A stretch of DNA of 26,707 nt from a virus, in the IMG/VR virus record IMGVR_UViG_3300017917_000500, positions 1 through 26,707 of that record, one strand, 5' to 3'. Below the pieces are notes generated by a model. It was not told where the DNA came from. It made no database searches and saw only the letters and a program-made list of their open reading frames with translations. Both the position numbers and the translations under genes were made by a program. Positions 11,301 to 18,171 of this stretch are shown in pieces. Within the stretch, counting starts at the first letter, position 1, and every line of letters begins with the position of its first letter.

Positions 11301-13965
11301 AACTACTGCAGTTGACTTTGCAACAGCACAAACATCAGGTGCATTGACCATCGGCGGCACCGCTCAAACTGGAACAATTACACTCGACAGATCAACAGTA
11401 GCTCACACATTAAATCTAGGAACAGGTGTAAACACTACTGGTGTAACAAAAACTATTAATATAGGCACTGGTGGTGCAAGTGGTTCAACTACAGCAATTA
11501 ACATCGGATCAAGCACAAGCGGTGCAACTAACACAGTTAATATATACGGCGATTTAACTGTAACCGGAACTACAACTTATGTTAATACAACTACTTTAAA
11601 CGTAGGTGATAACATTATCACACTTAATGCAGATGAAGCAGGTGTTCCTAGTCAGAATGCCGGTGTTGAAATTGAGCGTGGAACAAGCACCAATGTGCAA
11701 TTGATTTGGAATGAAACAACAGATCGTTGGACATTTACCAACGATGGATCTACATTCTATAATATTCCGATAAGTTCAGAATATGGTGTTGTTAATGACG
11801 GAACCTTAACTTTAGCAGTATCTGGTGTTGGATTGTCAGGAAGTGCTTCCTTCACTGCTAACCAAGCAGGTAGTTCTACCTTTACAGTAACATCAAACGC
11901 AACTAGCGCAAATACAGCTAACACTATTGTATCACGTGATGCAAGCGGTAACTTTACAGCAGGTGTAATTACAGCAACATCAATTAACAAAGTTGCTATT
12001 ACTGCTCCTGCAACTGGATCTACATTAACAATTGCCGACGGTAAAACTTTAACAGTAAGCAATACACTAACATTTACAGGAACAGATGCTTCGTCGGTTG
12101 CGTTTGGTGCTGGAGGAACAGTTGCATACACAGGTGGCACTCTTGCACAATTTGCAGCAACAACAAGTGCTCAATTGTTAGGTGTTATATCAGACGAGAC
12201 CGGTAGCGGTTCTCTTGTATTTGCCACAAGTCCTACATTTTCAACTAGTGTTGTTGGTAGCGCAACAATGGCAGTATTTAACACAACCTCGACTAACATT
12301 AGTGCGTTCGGTGCAGCAACTACATTAGCTATCGGTAACACTGCAACTGCCGCTCAAACAGTCAACATGTTCACGGCATCAACTGGTGCAAGCACATACA
12401 ACTTTGCAACAGGTGCAACTGCTACTGCAACAACTAAAACACTTAACTTAGGAACAGGCGGTGCTGCAGGTTCTACAACTAACGTTAATATTGGATCTTC
12501 GGTAGCTGGCACAACTACAATAAGTTCGCCTAACATTACAATCTCTGGTTTGGCAGACACTGCTACCGCTGCAACTCATTATTATGTTGAAACCGCTGGC
12601 GGAAATATATTACCAAAAACACTAGCAAACGTGCAAGCAGAAATTGTCACTACTGCCGCTGTTAACGCCGCTGCACTAACAACTACTGGAACAGTTACAT
12701 CCGGAACTTGGTCTGCTTCGTTTGGTGCGGTATCTGGTGCCAACTTAACTAGTTTAACTGCTGGCAACTTGACCGGAACTATACCGTCTGGTGTATTAGG
12801 TAACTCGTCATTGTTTGTCGGGACTACTTCAATTGCACTCAACCGTGGATCTGCAAACTTAGGGTTAACTGGCATTACATCTATAGCAATGCCGGGTGCT
12901 ACCTCTGGAACTATAACTGTAACACCAGCAGCAACAGCGGGCACAACTGCAATTACTATACCTGCAACTACCGGAACATTAATTACATCGGGTGATACTG
13001 GAACTGTTACATCAACAATGATTGCAGACGGAACTATTGTTAACGGTGATATAAATGCCAGTGCTGCAATTGCTTATAGTAAATTATCACTAACGGGGTC
13101 AATTGTTAACGCAGATATTAGTGCAAGTGCTGCAATTGCAGATACAAAGTTAGCAACAATTTCGACTGCTGGTAAGGTATCGAACTCAGCAACCACTGCA
13201 ACAAACTTAAACACTGCTAGTGCTATTGTTGCACGTGACGCAAGCGGCAACTTTACTGCAGGAACTATCACAGCAGCATTGACTGGTGCAGCGTCTAGCA
13301 ACGTATTAAAAGCAGGCGATACAATGACCGGGCAGCTTATTTCGACATCAGGTGGCAGCACTGCTACAGGCGGCGGTCAAATATACTTAAACGGTGCAAC
13401 CAGTAACAGAATTGATTTTAACACAAACGGTGTTGCGGCACCTGCGTTTACAACAAGAAGTGATGGCACTAAACAAGTATTTTATCCTGCTATATCAGCA
13501 TCAGCTGTAGATTATGCTGTAGGTATAAACACAAGCACATTGTGGTATAGTATTCCTACTGCGGCCGCAACAGAATTCTTCCGTTGGTATGGTGGAACAA
13601 CTATAGCTGCAACGCTAACCGGCGCTGGGACATTTACTGCTACTGGCGATGTTTGTGCGTTCTCTGATGTTAGATTAAAAGATAACATCGAAGTAATTGC
13701 AGATCCGTTGGATAAAGTCTTAAAACTTCGTGGTGTTACATTTACAAGAACAGACCTAGACGATAACAAAACTCATATGGGTGTTATTGCTCAAGAAGTT
13801 GAAGAAGTAATTCCAGAAGTCGTAATTACTGGAGACGATGGTATAAAAACTGTTGCATATGGTAATATGGTAGGCTTGTTAATCGAAGCTGTTAAAGAGC
13901 TAACAACTCAAAATAAAGCATTGTTAGAAAGAGTTGAACAGTTAGAGAAAAAATTAAACGGTTGA
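5302..13965 (+). CDS. Giant tail fibre with beta-propeller and S74 chaperone domain
   Basis: An 8.66-kb gene for a 2887-residue fibre; AAGGAAAG precedes the ATG. Approximate order: N-terminal domain with an EKLRI motif near 93; a beta-propeller-like block at 236-497 with repeats such as FFKSDGTKMYVLG and YNLGTAWNISTATY; GGDLSGS-type modules near 614, 1074 and 1184; a DDPIITLGG module near 980; paired GSAGIA/GHVTAVTTATYLTS modules near 1355-1495; LATVTGRG blocks near 1559 and 1927; LKAGDTMTGQL shortly before the end; and a C-terminal S74 (endosialidase-type) intramolecular chaperone. In SDVRLK, Ser2788 and Lys2793 match the catalytic Ser-Lys spacing known for this family, predicting release of a C-terminal piece of about 100 residues after trimer folding. 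The end is a short coiled coil (LLERVEQLEKKLNG). Inferred role: main long fibre or side adhesin. Confidence 0.85.
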   Translation: MAQYLSNFLNTAFSTYTEDDAFNNSVVYPITLTHTTTGTPAAGIGTGLRFITETSSGNNEIGGLIDVVTTDVTSTSEDFDFVFKTMAAGATAAEKLRIKSTGDLEVAGSLTITGGKITLAASSSRDKYRLWNTSTYAIGLENSVTYGGIETEKAMTFQMDNNNSQGFWWGDSTHTTAQGAMALTTDGKLTVAHSMRIGYGESDITIPGSAFKLDVNGNISATNIDFGEVTIGSTTGIDSWKYNSNSFNMASQDTGVTDVFVDNVNGFYLLATGTLPNVYKYTFTTAYKVDTLTYNELLDVSAEEIDVTSLFVRSDGLRIYIIGTSSNSVHQYQLSTAWNLSTATYVNSKSISTQDTSPQGLFFKSDGTKMYVLGQQNTKIYEYNLGTAWNISTATYLQQLDISASVPKPTSMKMSSDGTVLYVLSSVHDALSRFDLSTPWNITTATYTDEVDVSSITPTVNVTGPTGFDISTTANKLYVSCIDNNKIFEYDTTSESARVTGNRLIVDEDLHVKNNLIVYNNARVHDALEVARNLAVNGDSITTVSTTFNLLNNNVDSLNIASEASFIDLGSGTSLVTIANDASVQGDLTVLGTLTGTLTGSASSWTTARTITLGGDLSGSVSIDGTANVTLTATIAADSVALGTDTTGNYVASVGAGTSSTQTGSSGLTITGTGEGASVTIAHADTSTISNLTATSRTYVTGLTFDTYGHVTALTTGSETVTDTNTTYSISTEVGPDAYSEIIRLTAGGSGSGTDDITLAVGAVGGVYGLTIAESGDTITFAHADTSSVTNVTSATNTFITGQTYDTYGHVATTTTGTVSFNVAGNYSFTSITDGTNTAVADSNADTFKIRSGQQITVTVASDDVTHGDSVLIGHSNSGVTANSYGSSTSIPTITVDAQGHITAVTTNAISTSWTISDGTNTQTIDGGNTLTVNGTTNEIEVAVSATDTLTIGLPNNVTIGNNLIVTGNLTVNGTTSTVNSTTVTVDDPIITLGGDTAPASDDNKDRGVEFRWHNGTAAKVGFFGYDDSTGYFTFIPDATNTSEVFSGTKGTLDVTSITGTAASWTTARTITLGGDLSGSVSIDGSANVTLTATIAADSVALGTDTTGNYVASITNGSYITGGNGGSEGAALTLAVDATSANTASKVVARDASGNFSAGTITAALSGNATTATTLATARTISLGGDLSGSASFNGSADITITATIAADSVALGTDTTGNYVATVAAGTPGVQSGTSGLSISATAGEGTAATIAHADTSTQATVSNAGRTYIQSITLDDFGHITAISSASETVTDTNTTYSISTEAGGDIYSEIIRLTAGGSGSGTDDVILAVGATGATYGLTIAEAGDTITFAHADTSTLSGAQGSAGIAAITVDEMGHVTAVTTATYLTSQANNFATVAIGADAGYTWGTANTNTNQTADSATDTITIVRGLTGSTAGIDLFTNTVAGTDAIKIAHADTSTLSGAQGSAGIASITVDEMGHVTAVTTATYLTSQSSDFGTITVTDTDSGYTWGATGSAVADATGDTLTLVSGTGINIDVDAASDAIRITNTFTESDTLATVTGRGGTTATAISITNATNATTTSSGALIVTGGVGIGGDLFVGGGDISAGNVATTLLGGNTTTNISFANALTSGTLTVGGTSQTGTMTIDPSTSAHTLNIATGANTTGTKTVNIATGSTTSGVTDITIGSTNSTSSTIIQSGSGKVKFNIGAVSLFLPTADGTNGQVLKTDGAGNLSFASVDSLSGGISNVVEDTTPQLGGNLDVNGFSIVSVSNANINISPNGTGKVVVNKELDATLLRSTQSSGDEGGQINLALAATNTTLSGEVAIDINQNRLRIFETSGTNRGVYVDLTTAATGVGTNLLATAVNTTYTISAETATNTVLRLTGSDASTDNVAFVGSGIVSVTRTDANTITITGTEADTLATVTGRGATTATAIAITNTTASTTVDTGALTVDGGVGLNGNLFVGGTGNIAGNLTVSGGAITAGNVATTLLGGNTTTAVDFATAQTSGALTIGGTAQTGTITLDRSTVAHTLNLGTGVNTTGVTKTINIGTGGASGSTTAINIGSSTSGATNTVNIYGDLTVTGTTTYVNTTTLNVGDNIITLNADEAGVPSQNAGVEIERGTSTNVQLIWNETTDRWTFTNDGSTFYNIPISSEYGVVNDGTLTLAVSGVGLSGSASFTANQAGSSTFTVTSNATSANTANTIVSRDASGNFTAGVITATSINKVAITAPATGSTLTIADGKTLTVSNTLTFTGTDASSVAFGAGGTVAYTGGTLAQFAATTSAQLLGVISDETGSGSLVFATSPTFSTSVVGSATMAVFNTTSTNISAFGAATTLAIGNTATAAQTVNMFTASTGASTYNFATGATATATTKTLNLGTGGAAGSTTNVNIGSSVAGTTTISSPNITISGLADTATAATHYYVETAGGNILPKTLANVQAEIVTTAAVNAAALTTTGTVTSGTWSASFGAVSGANLTSLTAGNLTGTIPSGVLGNSSLFVGTTSIALNRGSANLGLTGITSIAMPGATSGTITVTPAATAGTTAITIPATTGTLITSGDTGTVTSTMIADGTIVNGDINASAAIAYSKLSLTGSIVNADISASAAIADTKLATISTAGKVSNSATTATNLNTASAIVARDASGNFTAGTITAALTGAASSNVLKAGDTMTGQLISTSGGSTATGGGQIYLNGATSNRIDFNTNGVAAPAFTTRSDGTKQVFYPAISASAVDYAVGINTSTLWYSIPTAAATEFFRWYGGTTIAATLTGAGTFTATGDVCAFSDVRLKDNIEVIADPLDKVLKLRGVTFTRTDLDDNKTHMGVIAQEVEEVIPEVVITGDDGIKTVAYGNMVGLLIEAVKELTTQNKALLERVEQLEKKLNG
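6007..6790 (+). repeat. Beta-propeller-like repeats inside the giant fibre
   Basis: Residues about 236-497 hold four to five degenerate repeats of roughly 45-50 residues. Each has a strand of the type SDGTKMYVLG, a turn, a segment IYEYNLGTAWNISTATY, and a short linker with DIS/DVS. The spacing and aromatic pattern fit propeller blades. This compact globular block interrupts an otherwise fibrous protein and is a candidate receptor-binding or spacer domain. Confidence 0.7.
8527..8571 (+). repeat. 45-bp sequence shared with the upstream fibre gene
   Basis: These 45 bases are identical to 376-420 in the first fibre gene. They code for the DLSGSVSIDGSANVT part of the GGDLSGS module. The surrounding 300 or so bases are also clearly homologous but diverged, mainly at synonymous sites. 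A more diverged copy lies near 7141-7190. Confidence 0.9.
9358..9789 (+). repeat. Direct repeat of about 120 bp, 309 bp apart
   Basis: Within the giant fibre gene, 9358-9480 and 9667-9789 are near-identical. The first 50 bases of each copy (9358-9407 and 9667-9716) are the same, and the remainder differs mostly at third codon positions. The spacing of 309 bp keeps the frame (103 codons), so unequal exchange between copies would give in-frame length variants. Confidence 0.85.
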
Positions 13966-13972
13966 CGGCACT

Positions 13973-13980
13973 AATAAATA
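13973..13980 (+). promoter_or_regulatory. T4-type late promoter (AATAAATA)
   Basis: The box lies 7 bp after the stop of the giant fibre gene. With T4 spacing, transcription would start near 13986, giving a leader of about 27 nt for the small gene at 14013, with AGGA at 14001-14004 as ribosome binding site. It could also serve the following genes up to 16342. Confidence 0.7.
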
Positions 13981-14012
13981 TGTTAGTATAAAACGATTCT
14001 AGGATTTATTAA

Positions 14013-14174
14013 ATGGCGTTACCCGCAACAGGCACATTTATTAGTATTGACCAAGTGCAAGTCTACTACGGATTTACAAGTGGCTCAGCCCGATGCTTAA
14101 GTGCATTGGGCACCTTTGTGGGTATAACAGTAGGTAGCACAGTATTTTTAAGTGCTAGCTTTGGCGGTCAATAA
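14013..14174 (+). CDS. Small conserved-looking structural module protein, 53 residues
   Basis: ATG at 14013 with AGGA 8 nt upstream gives a 53-residue protein beginning MALPATGTFISIDQVQ and ending FLSASFGGQ. It is directly behind a late promoter, which supports real expression. The N-terminal MALPxTGxISI pattern followed by a second beta segment resembles the MALP-x-SG-x-ISL small modules found alone or at the start of phage fibre and baseplate proteins. The residue composition (Ser, Thr, Gly, Val, Phe) fits a beta-structured virion component. No enzymatic motif is present. The function is not known; a fibre-tip or fibre-assembly cap is a guess from position. Confidence 0.7.
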   Translation: MALPATGTFISIDQVQVYYGFTSGSARCLSALGTFVGITVGSTVFLSASFGGQ

Positions 14175-14199
14175 AAGAAAACTCATACAGGAGAAATCA

Positions 14200-14643
14200 A
14201 TGACAGTAACAAAATACGAATACGTGACATTTACCTTAGGCGAATATCCAACAGTAGCGAGCAAATATAAAAAAATTGTTCAAGACTTAGAAACCCAGAA
14301 AAAAATGTTTTGGTTTAAAAAAGATAAACAATTTATCGAGATGTTAACCACTATAAAAAAAGAGTATGATGCTTCTTACCCTATTGAAGAACTCATAATG
14401 GATGCTAAGAAAGAAACTGAATATTGGATTAAAAAGTTAGCCAAACAAGGTGCAGTAGAACTACTAGCACAAGGTAAAGTTTCTGCAGCAACTATGTCAA
14501 AAATTGCATCGTTAGAATATAATGAGTTCGTTGAATGTGTAAGAGAAACAACAAAAATGAGTTCGTTTATGAACGAAATTGCGAAAAAAGCTGAAAGAGA
14601 AATTCAGCCGCAGGATATTGTTCCCACTGATTATATGACATGA
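14200..14643 (+). CDS. Hypothetical phage protein, 147 residues
   Basis: The start at 14200 is chosen because CAGGAGAAA lies just upstream; the longer in-frame form would begin inside the preceding gene. The protein is rich in Lys and Glu and looks mainly alpha-helical, with a middle region (about 30-100) of amphipathic helices, including KKMFWFKKDKQFIEML. There is no signal peptide, membrane segment or known catalytic motif. Its stop overlaps the next start as ATGA, so the two are probably translationally coupled. It sits between fibre genes and a glycosyltransferase gene. I do not recognise a family; a fibre assembly chaperone or a partner of the glycosyltransferase are both possible. Confidence 0.75.
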   Translation: MTVTKYEYVTFTLGEYPTVASKYKKIVQDLETQKKMFWFKKDKQFIEMLTTIKKEYDASYPIEELIMDAKKETEYWIKKLAKQGAVELLAQGKVSAATMSKIASLEYNEFVECVRETTKMSSFMNEIAKKAEREIQPQDIVPTDYMT

Positions 14644-15236
14644 CTATAGCAATATGTGTTCCTGTTACGGACACAGTTAAATATAGATTTTCTTTTGCTT
14701 TAGCTGAACTAACTGCATACTTAACAAAGCACAATATTGAATATAAACTTTATTTTCAAAACGGTAGCATGTTAGTAGAGCAAAGGCATGCGTTAGTGTC
14801 CTCTGCGTTGCGTGATAAGTGTAAAGAAATATTATGGTTAGACAGCGATATGGTGTTTCCACCTAATCTATATCATAAGCTATCTAGTCATAAAAAGCAT
14901 GTAGTAGCAGCGTTGTATAGCACACGAGTAAAACCATACAAGCCTGCTGGATTTTTTGGAAACAACGAAATTCGTTCTCAAAATTTAATTGGTCTACAAG
15001 AAATAAAATCAGTGGGTATGGGTCTTATGCTTACATCAGCTGAAGTATATGACATAATACCTGCACCGTGGTTTTCTTTTAAATATGATGCAAAGTATGA
15101 TGGTTACATAGGTGAAGATATATATTTTTGTAATCTATTGTCTGACTACGATTTTAAAATTTATGTAGATATGGATATCAGTAAGTATTGCGCTCATGTA
15201 GGAACTACCGAAATTACATTAAAGGACATGGAATAA
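14640..15236 (+). CDS. GT-A-like glycosyltransferase
   Basis: A 198-residue protein. The N-terminal strand TIAICVPVTD, the QRHALVSSAL segment (48-57) and WLDSDMVFP with the metal-binding DxD (Asp68, Asp70) are the layout of a small GT-A-fold transferase: nucleotide-sugar binding at the N-terminus, then DxD. GYIGEDIYFC (about 155-164) resembles the acceptor-side acidic motif. No transmembrane segment is seen, so it would act in the cytoplasm. It starts in an ATGA overlap with the previous gene and ends in a TAATG overlap with the next. Being in the fibre-side late region, it may glycosylate a virion protein; modification of phage DNA bases or host glycans are alternatives. The donor sugar cannot be inferred. 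Confidence 0.8.
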   Translation: MTIAICVPVTDTVKYRFSFALAELTAYLTKHNIEYKLYFQNGSMLVEQRHALVSSALRDKCKEILWLDSDMVFPPNLYHKLSSHKKHVVAALYSTRVKPYKPAGFFGNNEIRSQNLIGLQEIKSVGMGLMLTSAEVYDIIPAPWFSFKYDAKYDGYIGEDIYFCNLLSDYDFKIYVDMDISKYCAHVGTTEITLKDME

Positions 15237-16342
15237 TGTTTAATCCTATAGGAACAACATTCTTTACAAATACAAAGAAAAATTTTAAAAAATGGCCTAT
15301 TGTATACACTGATGATATGAGTGATCTATCTCAAGTAGATTCATATGCTAAAACATTTAACTATGCATGGTTAGTAAATAAAAGATACAAATTTTTAGAA
15401 TCTTTTAACTGGAACTGGTTTCCAGATTCTGGTAATGAACACATGGTTCATGTATTTCCACGTTGTTATGAATTTTCAAAAAAACCTGCAAGTTGGGATG
15501 CATTGAAGTTAGTGCCAACTGATCCTAGTAAAAGAACGGATGTAGAGATAAAGCAGCCGTTTATCGCTAGTTATATAACAATGGATTTTTCGGTATACTC
15601 GTATTCGTTTAACGATAAGTTCTCTGTTAAGAAAATGATAGCAAAGCCTAAATCTCAACAGTTCAGATTAATAAAAAACAAAAAGTCATTCGGTGAACTG
15701 TTTAAATCATTGGACCTGACAGAAATTAAAGATTTTGTATGGTTAATAGATGTTAACTTAGATGTTGATCCGGGATTTGTGTTTGATTTTCAACCCGACG
15801 ACGAAAACAAATGTTACATATGGAACGTTAAACATACATCGAGTGATTTGATTTATCCAGACGTAGCAATGATGCTAGTTTCTAAAAAACACATCAGATC
15901 GTTTCACGAAGACAAAGTGTCAGAATTAAAAATAGAAATATCCGACGGATATGCAGGCGTGTTGGATGATATTTCAGATCCTATTCAATCGTGGATCCGA
16001 GCATATGTTACTAGTTATAAGTTGTTAACATCAACCCTTCCGCTTAAGGATAAAGCTATTAAAAATAAAATTCTAGGAAATTATCTAGAAAATCAAAAAA
16101 ATAGAATGATGAGTTACGCTGCCGACGGCTGTCGAACTGCTACAGCCGACTTAGAAAAAAATCTAAAATCAGAACTAGAAAGTTACACTTGGCTCAATGA
16201 TAAGTTCTATGAACGTCAGAAAGAAATAAGAGAAAATGCTTCAGTATTGAGTCCGGAAAAAAGACTAGAGATCATCAAAAAAATATATGGAGAAGATAGC
16301 GAATATTATACAAGAGAAATTGATAAGTTAAAAACTATCTAA
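15236..16342 (+). CDS. Hypothetical protein with internal duplication, partner of glycosyltransferase gene
   Basis: The start at 15236 shares its A with the stop of the glycosyltransferase gene (TAATG); a longer form would overlap that gene. The product has 368 residues. Two segments look like copies of one module: 44-78 (AWLVN, then FNWNWFPDS, NEHMVHVFP) and 168-202 (VWLID, then FVFDFQPDD, NKCYIWNVK). This W-L-[VI]-[ND] ... F-x-[WF]-x-x-P-D pattern is, as far as I recall, found in hypothetical proteins of marine phages beside glycosyltransferases. The last 130 residues are charged and helical. No catalytic motif is evident. Strong coupling suggests work in the same pathway as the glycosyltransferase, but this is inference. 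Confidence 0.75.
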   Translation: MFNPIGTTFFTNTKKNFKKWPIVYTDDMSDLSQVDSYAKTFNYAWLVNKRYKFLESFNWNWFPDSGNEHMVHVFPRCYEFSKKPASWDALKLVPTDPSKRTDVEIKQPFIASYITMDFSVYSYSFNDKFSVKKMIAKPKSQQFRLIKNKKSFGELFKSLDLTEIKDFVWLIDVNLDVDPGFVFDFQPDDENKCYIWNVKHTSSDLIYPDVAMMLVSKKHIRSFHEDKVSELKIEISDGYAGVLDDISDPIQSWIRAYVTSYKLLTSTLPLKDKAIKNKILGNYLENQKNRMMSYAADGCRTATADLEKNLKSELESYTWLNDKFYERQKEIRENASVLSPEKRLEIIKKIYGEDSEYYTREIDKLKTI

Positions 16343-16786
16343 CCAATTTGGTAAATCTAGTTTACCTTTTTGTCTGTCGTATATCGTTTTAATTTTATCG
16401 ACCATCTCTGGTTTATCTAATACAAGTTTAGCGCCTCTATGCAAAGGTTTTGGCCAAGCGCCTAATTTAACCCAAGCATAGCCGGCGCTTTCTTTATTGC
16501 ACAATGGTATGAATTCTTCAAATACTGTGATACAAAATGTATGATATGTAAAGTTGTTGTCGTCGCTTATGAATGTGTGTATGGGATAAACTTTTTCTAT
16601 ATCAGGCAATGGACCCATTTCTTCTTTACATTCACGCAATAAAGTTTCTATAGGTCTCTCATTGTTTTCACTTTTTCCTCCCCAAAAACTCCATGTAAGA
16701 GGATGTGACACTTCTGTGCTACGCTGTTGTAACATTATTCTTCCGGTATCAAGTGCTAAAAAGCAGCAACCGCTAGCTATCAACAT
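16328..16786 (-). CDS. Nudix hydrolase
   Basis: A 152-residue Nudix-fold protein. The Nudix box is present: Gly37, five residues, Glu43, seven residues, Arg51-Glu52, then Glu55-Glu56 and Gly58, the metal-binding residues of this family. Two positions that are usually aliphatic are Cys53 and Pro59, an uncommon variant. Such enzymes cleave X-linked nucleoside diphosphates; in phages substrates include dinucleoside polyphosphates, ADP-ribose derivatives, oxidised dNTPs and NAD-capped RNA. The TWSFWGGK segment before the box is common in NTP/NADH-type members. It starts in a TAATG overlap with the gp15 stop, so it is the last gene of the gp14-gp15 late unit. Its 3' end overlaps the convergent gene by 15 bp. 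The substrate is not predictable by eye. Confidence 0.88.
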   Translation of the reverse strand: MLIASGCCFLALDTGRIMLQQRSTEVSHPLTWSFWGGKSENNERPIETLLRECKEEMGPLPDIEKVYPIHTFISDDNNFTYHTFCITVFEEFIPLCNKESAGYAWVKLGAWPKPLHRGAKLVLDKPEMVDKIKTIYDRQKGKLDLPNWLDSF

Positions 16787-18171
16787 TACAGATATATTCT
16801 CCAGAAACCTGGATTGTATGTTCCTTCGAACGCACTAATCCATTGCGATCCTGTCCATTTTAGTTTATCTAATGTAGTTAAATTAGTTGTATAGTGGGTG
16901 CCAGTGACAGAACTAGCGTCAAACGTTCTGGTCCACACAGTGCCATTATACTGTATAATATCATTTTTATCTGCTGATACAACACCCCATGCACTACCTT
17001 CAGGAACCGAGTTAAGTATCAAATATCGTTGTCCATTGGCAGCAGCCGGCAACGTTCCGTCGCCCGGATAACTGTATTCTGGGTTAATTATTCCGTTAAT
17101 CGGACTTTGTGTGTTTGCGGGTAATGTGTCTACATCTAGCGTAATCACTAACTCATTTACATTAGGATCTGGCATAGTGCATGTTCCGATAATGTCGTCT
17201 GTTGTGTCCATTGGATCAGATGTTTGTTTTAATCTTAGTTGTGTTATACCGTCTCTGAATTCACCGTATGCCTGTAATACGTCATACCAAAGTAACGGAT
17301 CTCCGTTGCTATTTGTATTTCCGCCTAAACTGTTTAGTAATACTGCCGTTGCTACACCCGAGCTATTGACCGTAAATCTCATTTTATAATTTTCAAGTGT
17401 TATAACTTTATAAGAGGTAAATCTAGGAACAATGTCATCGACTGATTCAATTGAAGCAGCAGACCCAGTTGCAACATCATGGATATTTGCAACAATAGTG
17501 TGTATCACTGTGTTTCTTTTGACTTTTGCTGCAGGGTTGATGAATATAGGTATTTCAAATGTAAGGGTTGAAATATCAATGATGTCATCAACACCCTGTG
17601 GAATTGTTCTGTTAGACCACTGAACGTTAGTAAGTTCTACTATACTTAAATTGCTCCAGTCTAGTGCATTATTGTTTGTATGTATGTTTACACTAGGGTT
17701 GAATAAAACTAAAATTTGTTCTAACAACTGCATTTTTGTTTCAGTGTTACTAGTCCATATATCACAGTTCATTGTTAGTTTATAAGGAACAGGTTGGTAT
17801 CGTTGTAAGGTATACGAATCGCCGGCTTCGTTACTATAAGTGCTAGTTTCATTGTCGAACTTTTTTTCGATAACAGGTAATTTGTCCTCGAATTGTGCAT
17901 ATGTGCGTTTAGTAGGATCAATCTGCAAACTCATAACATAGCAACTAATAAACGGAACTGTATTGACCACATTTTCACTGTTTTGTTTTAAAATGTGCGC
18001 TGCTACTCGATTCATGTCGCCATAACGAACAGGAACCGTTTGGTATATTGGATCACCCGTTTCTGTTTGACTAATAACAAATTGAAACCCTGCAAATAAT
18101 CTTATAAATTGCTGAATGTATTTGCGTAGCTGTTTATCGTAGAAATAAGGAACTGCAATTATATTTGACAT
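16786..18171 (-). CDS. 15: Tail sheath stabiliser and completion protein, gp15-like
   Basis: A 461-residue homologue of T4 gp15, the terminator ring at the head-proximal end of the tail. The N-terminal 220 residues follow the T4 protein in order: PYFYDKQLRKY, then an FAGFQ strand, TGDPIYQTVPVRYGD, the PFISCYVMSL segment, RYQPVPYKLTMNCDIWT, and the helix KMQLLEQILVLFNP. T4 gp15 has 272 residues, so this protein has a C-terminal addition of roughly 190, ending in a module with GQRYLILN, DIIQYNGTVW and an FEGTYNPGFWR end. The gene begins in a TAATG overlap with the gp14 stop and passes by the same type of overlap to the Nudix gene. It is expected to be expressed late from the promoter before gp14. 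Confidence 0.85.
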   Translation of the reverse strand: MSNIIAVPYFYDKQLRKYIQQFIRLFAGFQFVISQTETGDPIYQTVPVRYGDMNRVAAHILKQNSENVVNTVPFISCYVMSLQIDPTKRTYAQFEDKLPVIEKKFDNETSTYSNEAGDSYTLQRYQPVPYKLTMNCDIWTSNTETKMQLLEQILVLFNPSVNIHTNNNALDWSNLSIVELTNVQWSNRTIPQGVDDIIDISTLTFEIPIFINPAAKVKRNTVIHTIVANIHDVATGSAASIESVDDIVPRFTSYKVITLENYKMRFTVNSSGVATAVLLNSLGGNTNSNGDPLLWYDVLQAYGEFRDGITQLRLKQTSDPMDTTDDIIGTCTMPDPNVNELVITLDVDTLPANTQSPINGIINPEYSYPGDGTLPAAANGQRYLILNSVPEGSAWGVVSADKNDIIQYNGTVWTRTFDASSVTGTHYTTNLTTLDKLKWTGSQWISAFEGTYNPGFWRIYL

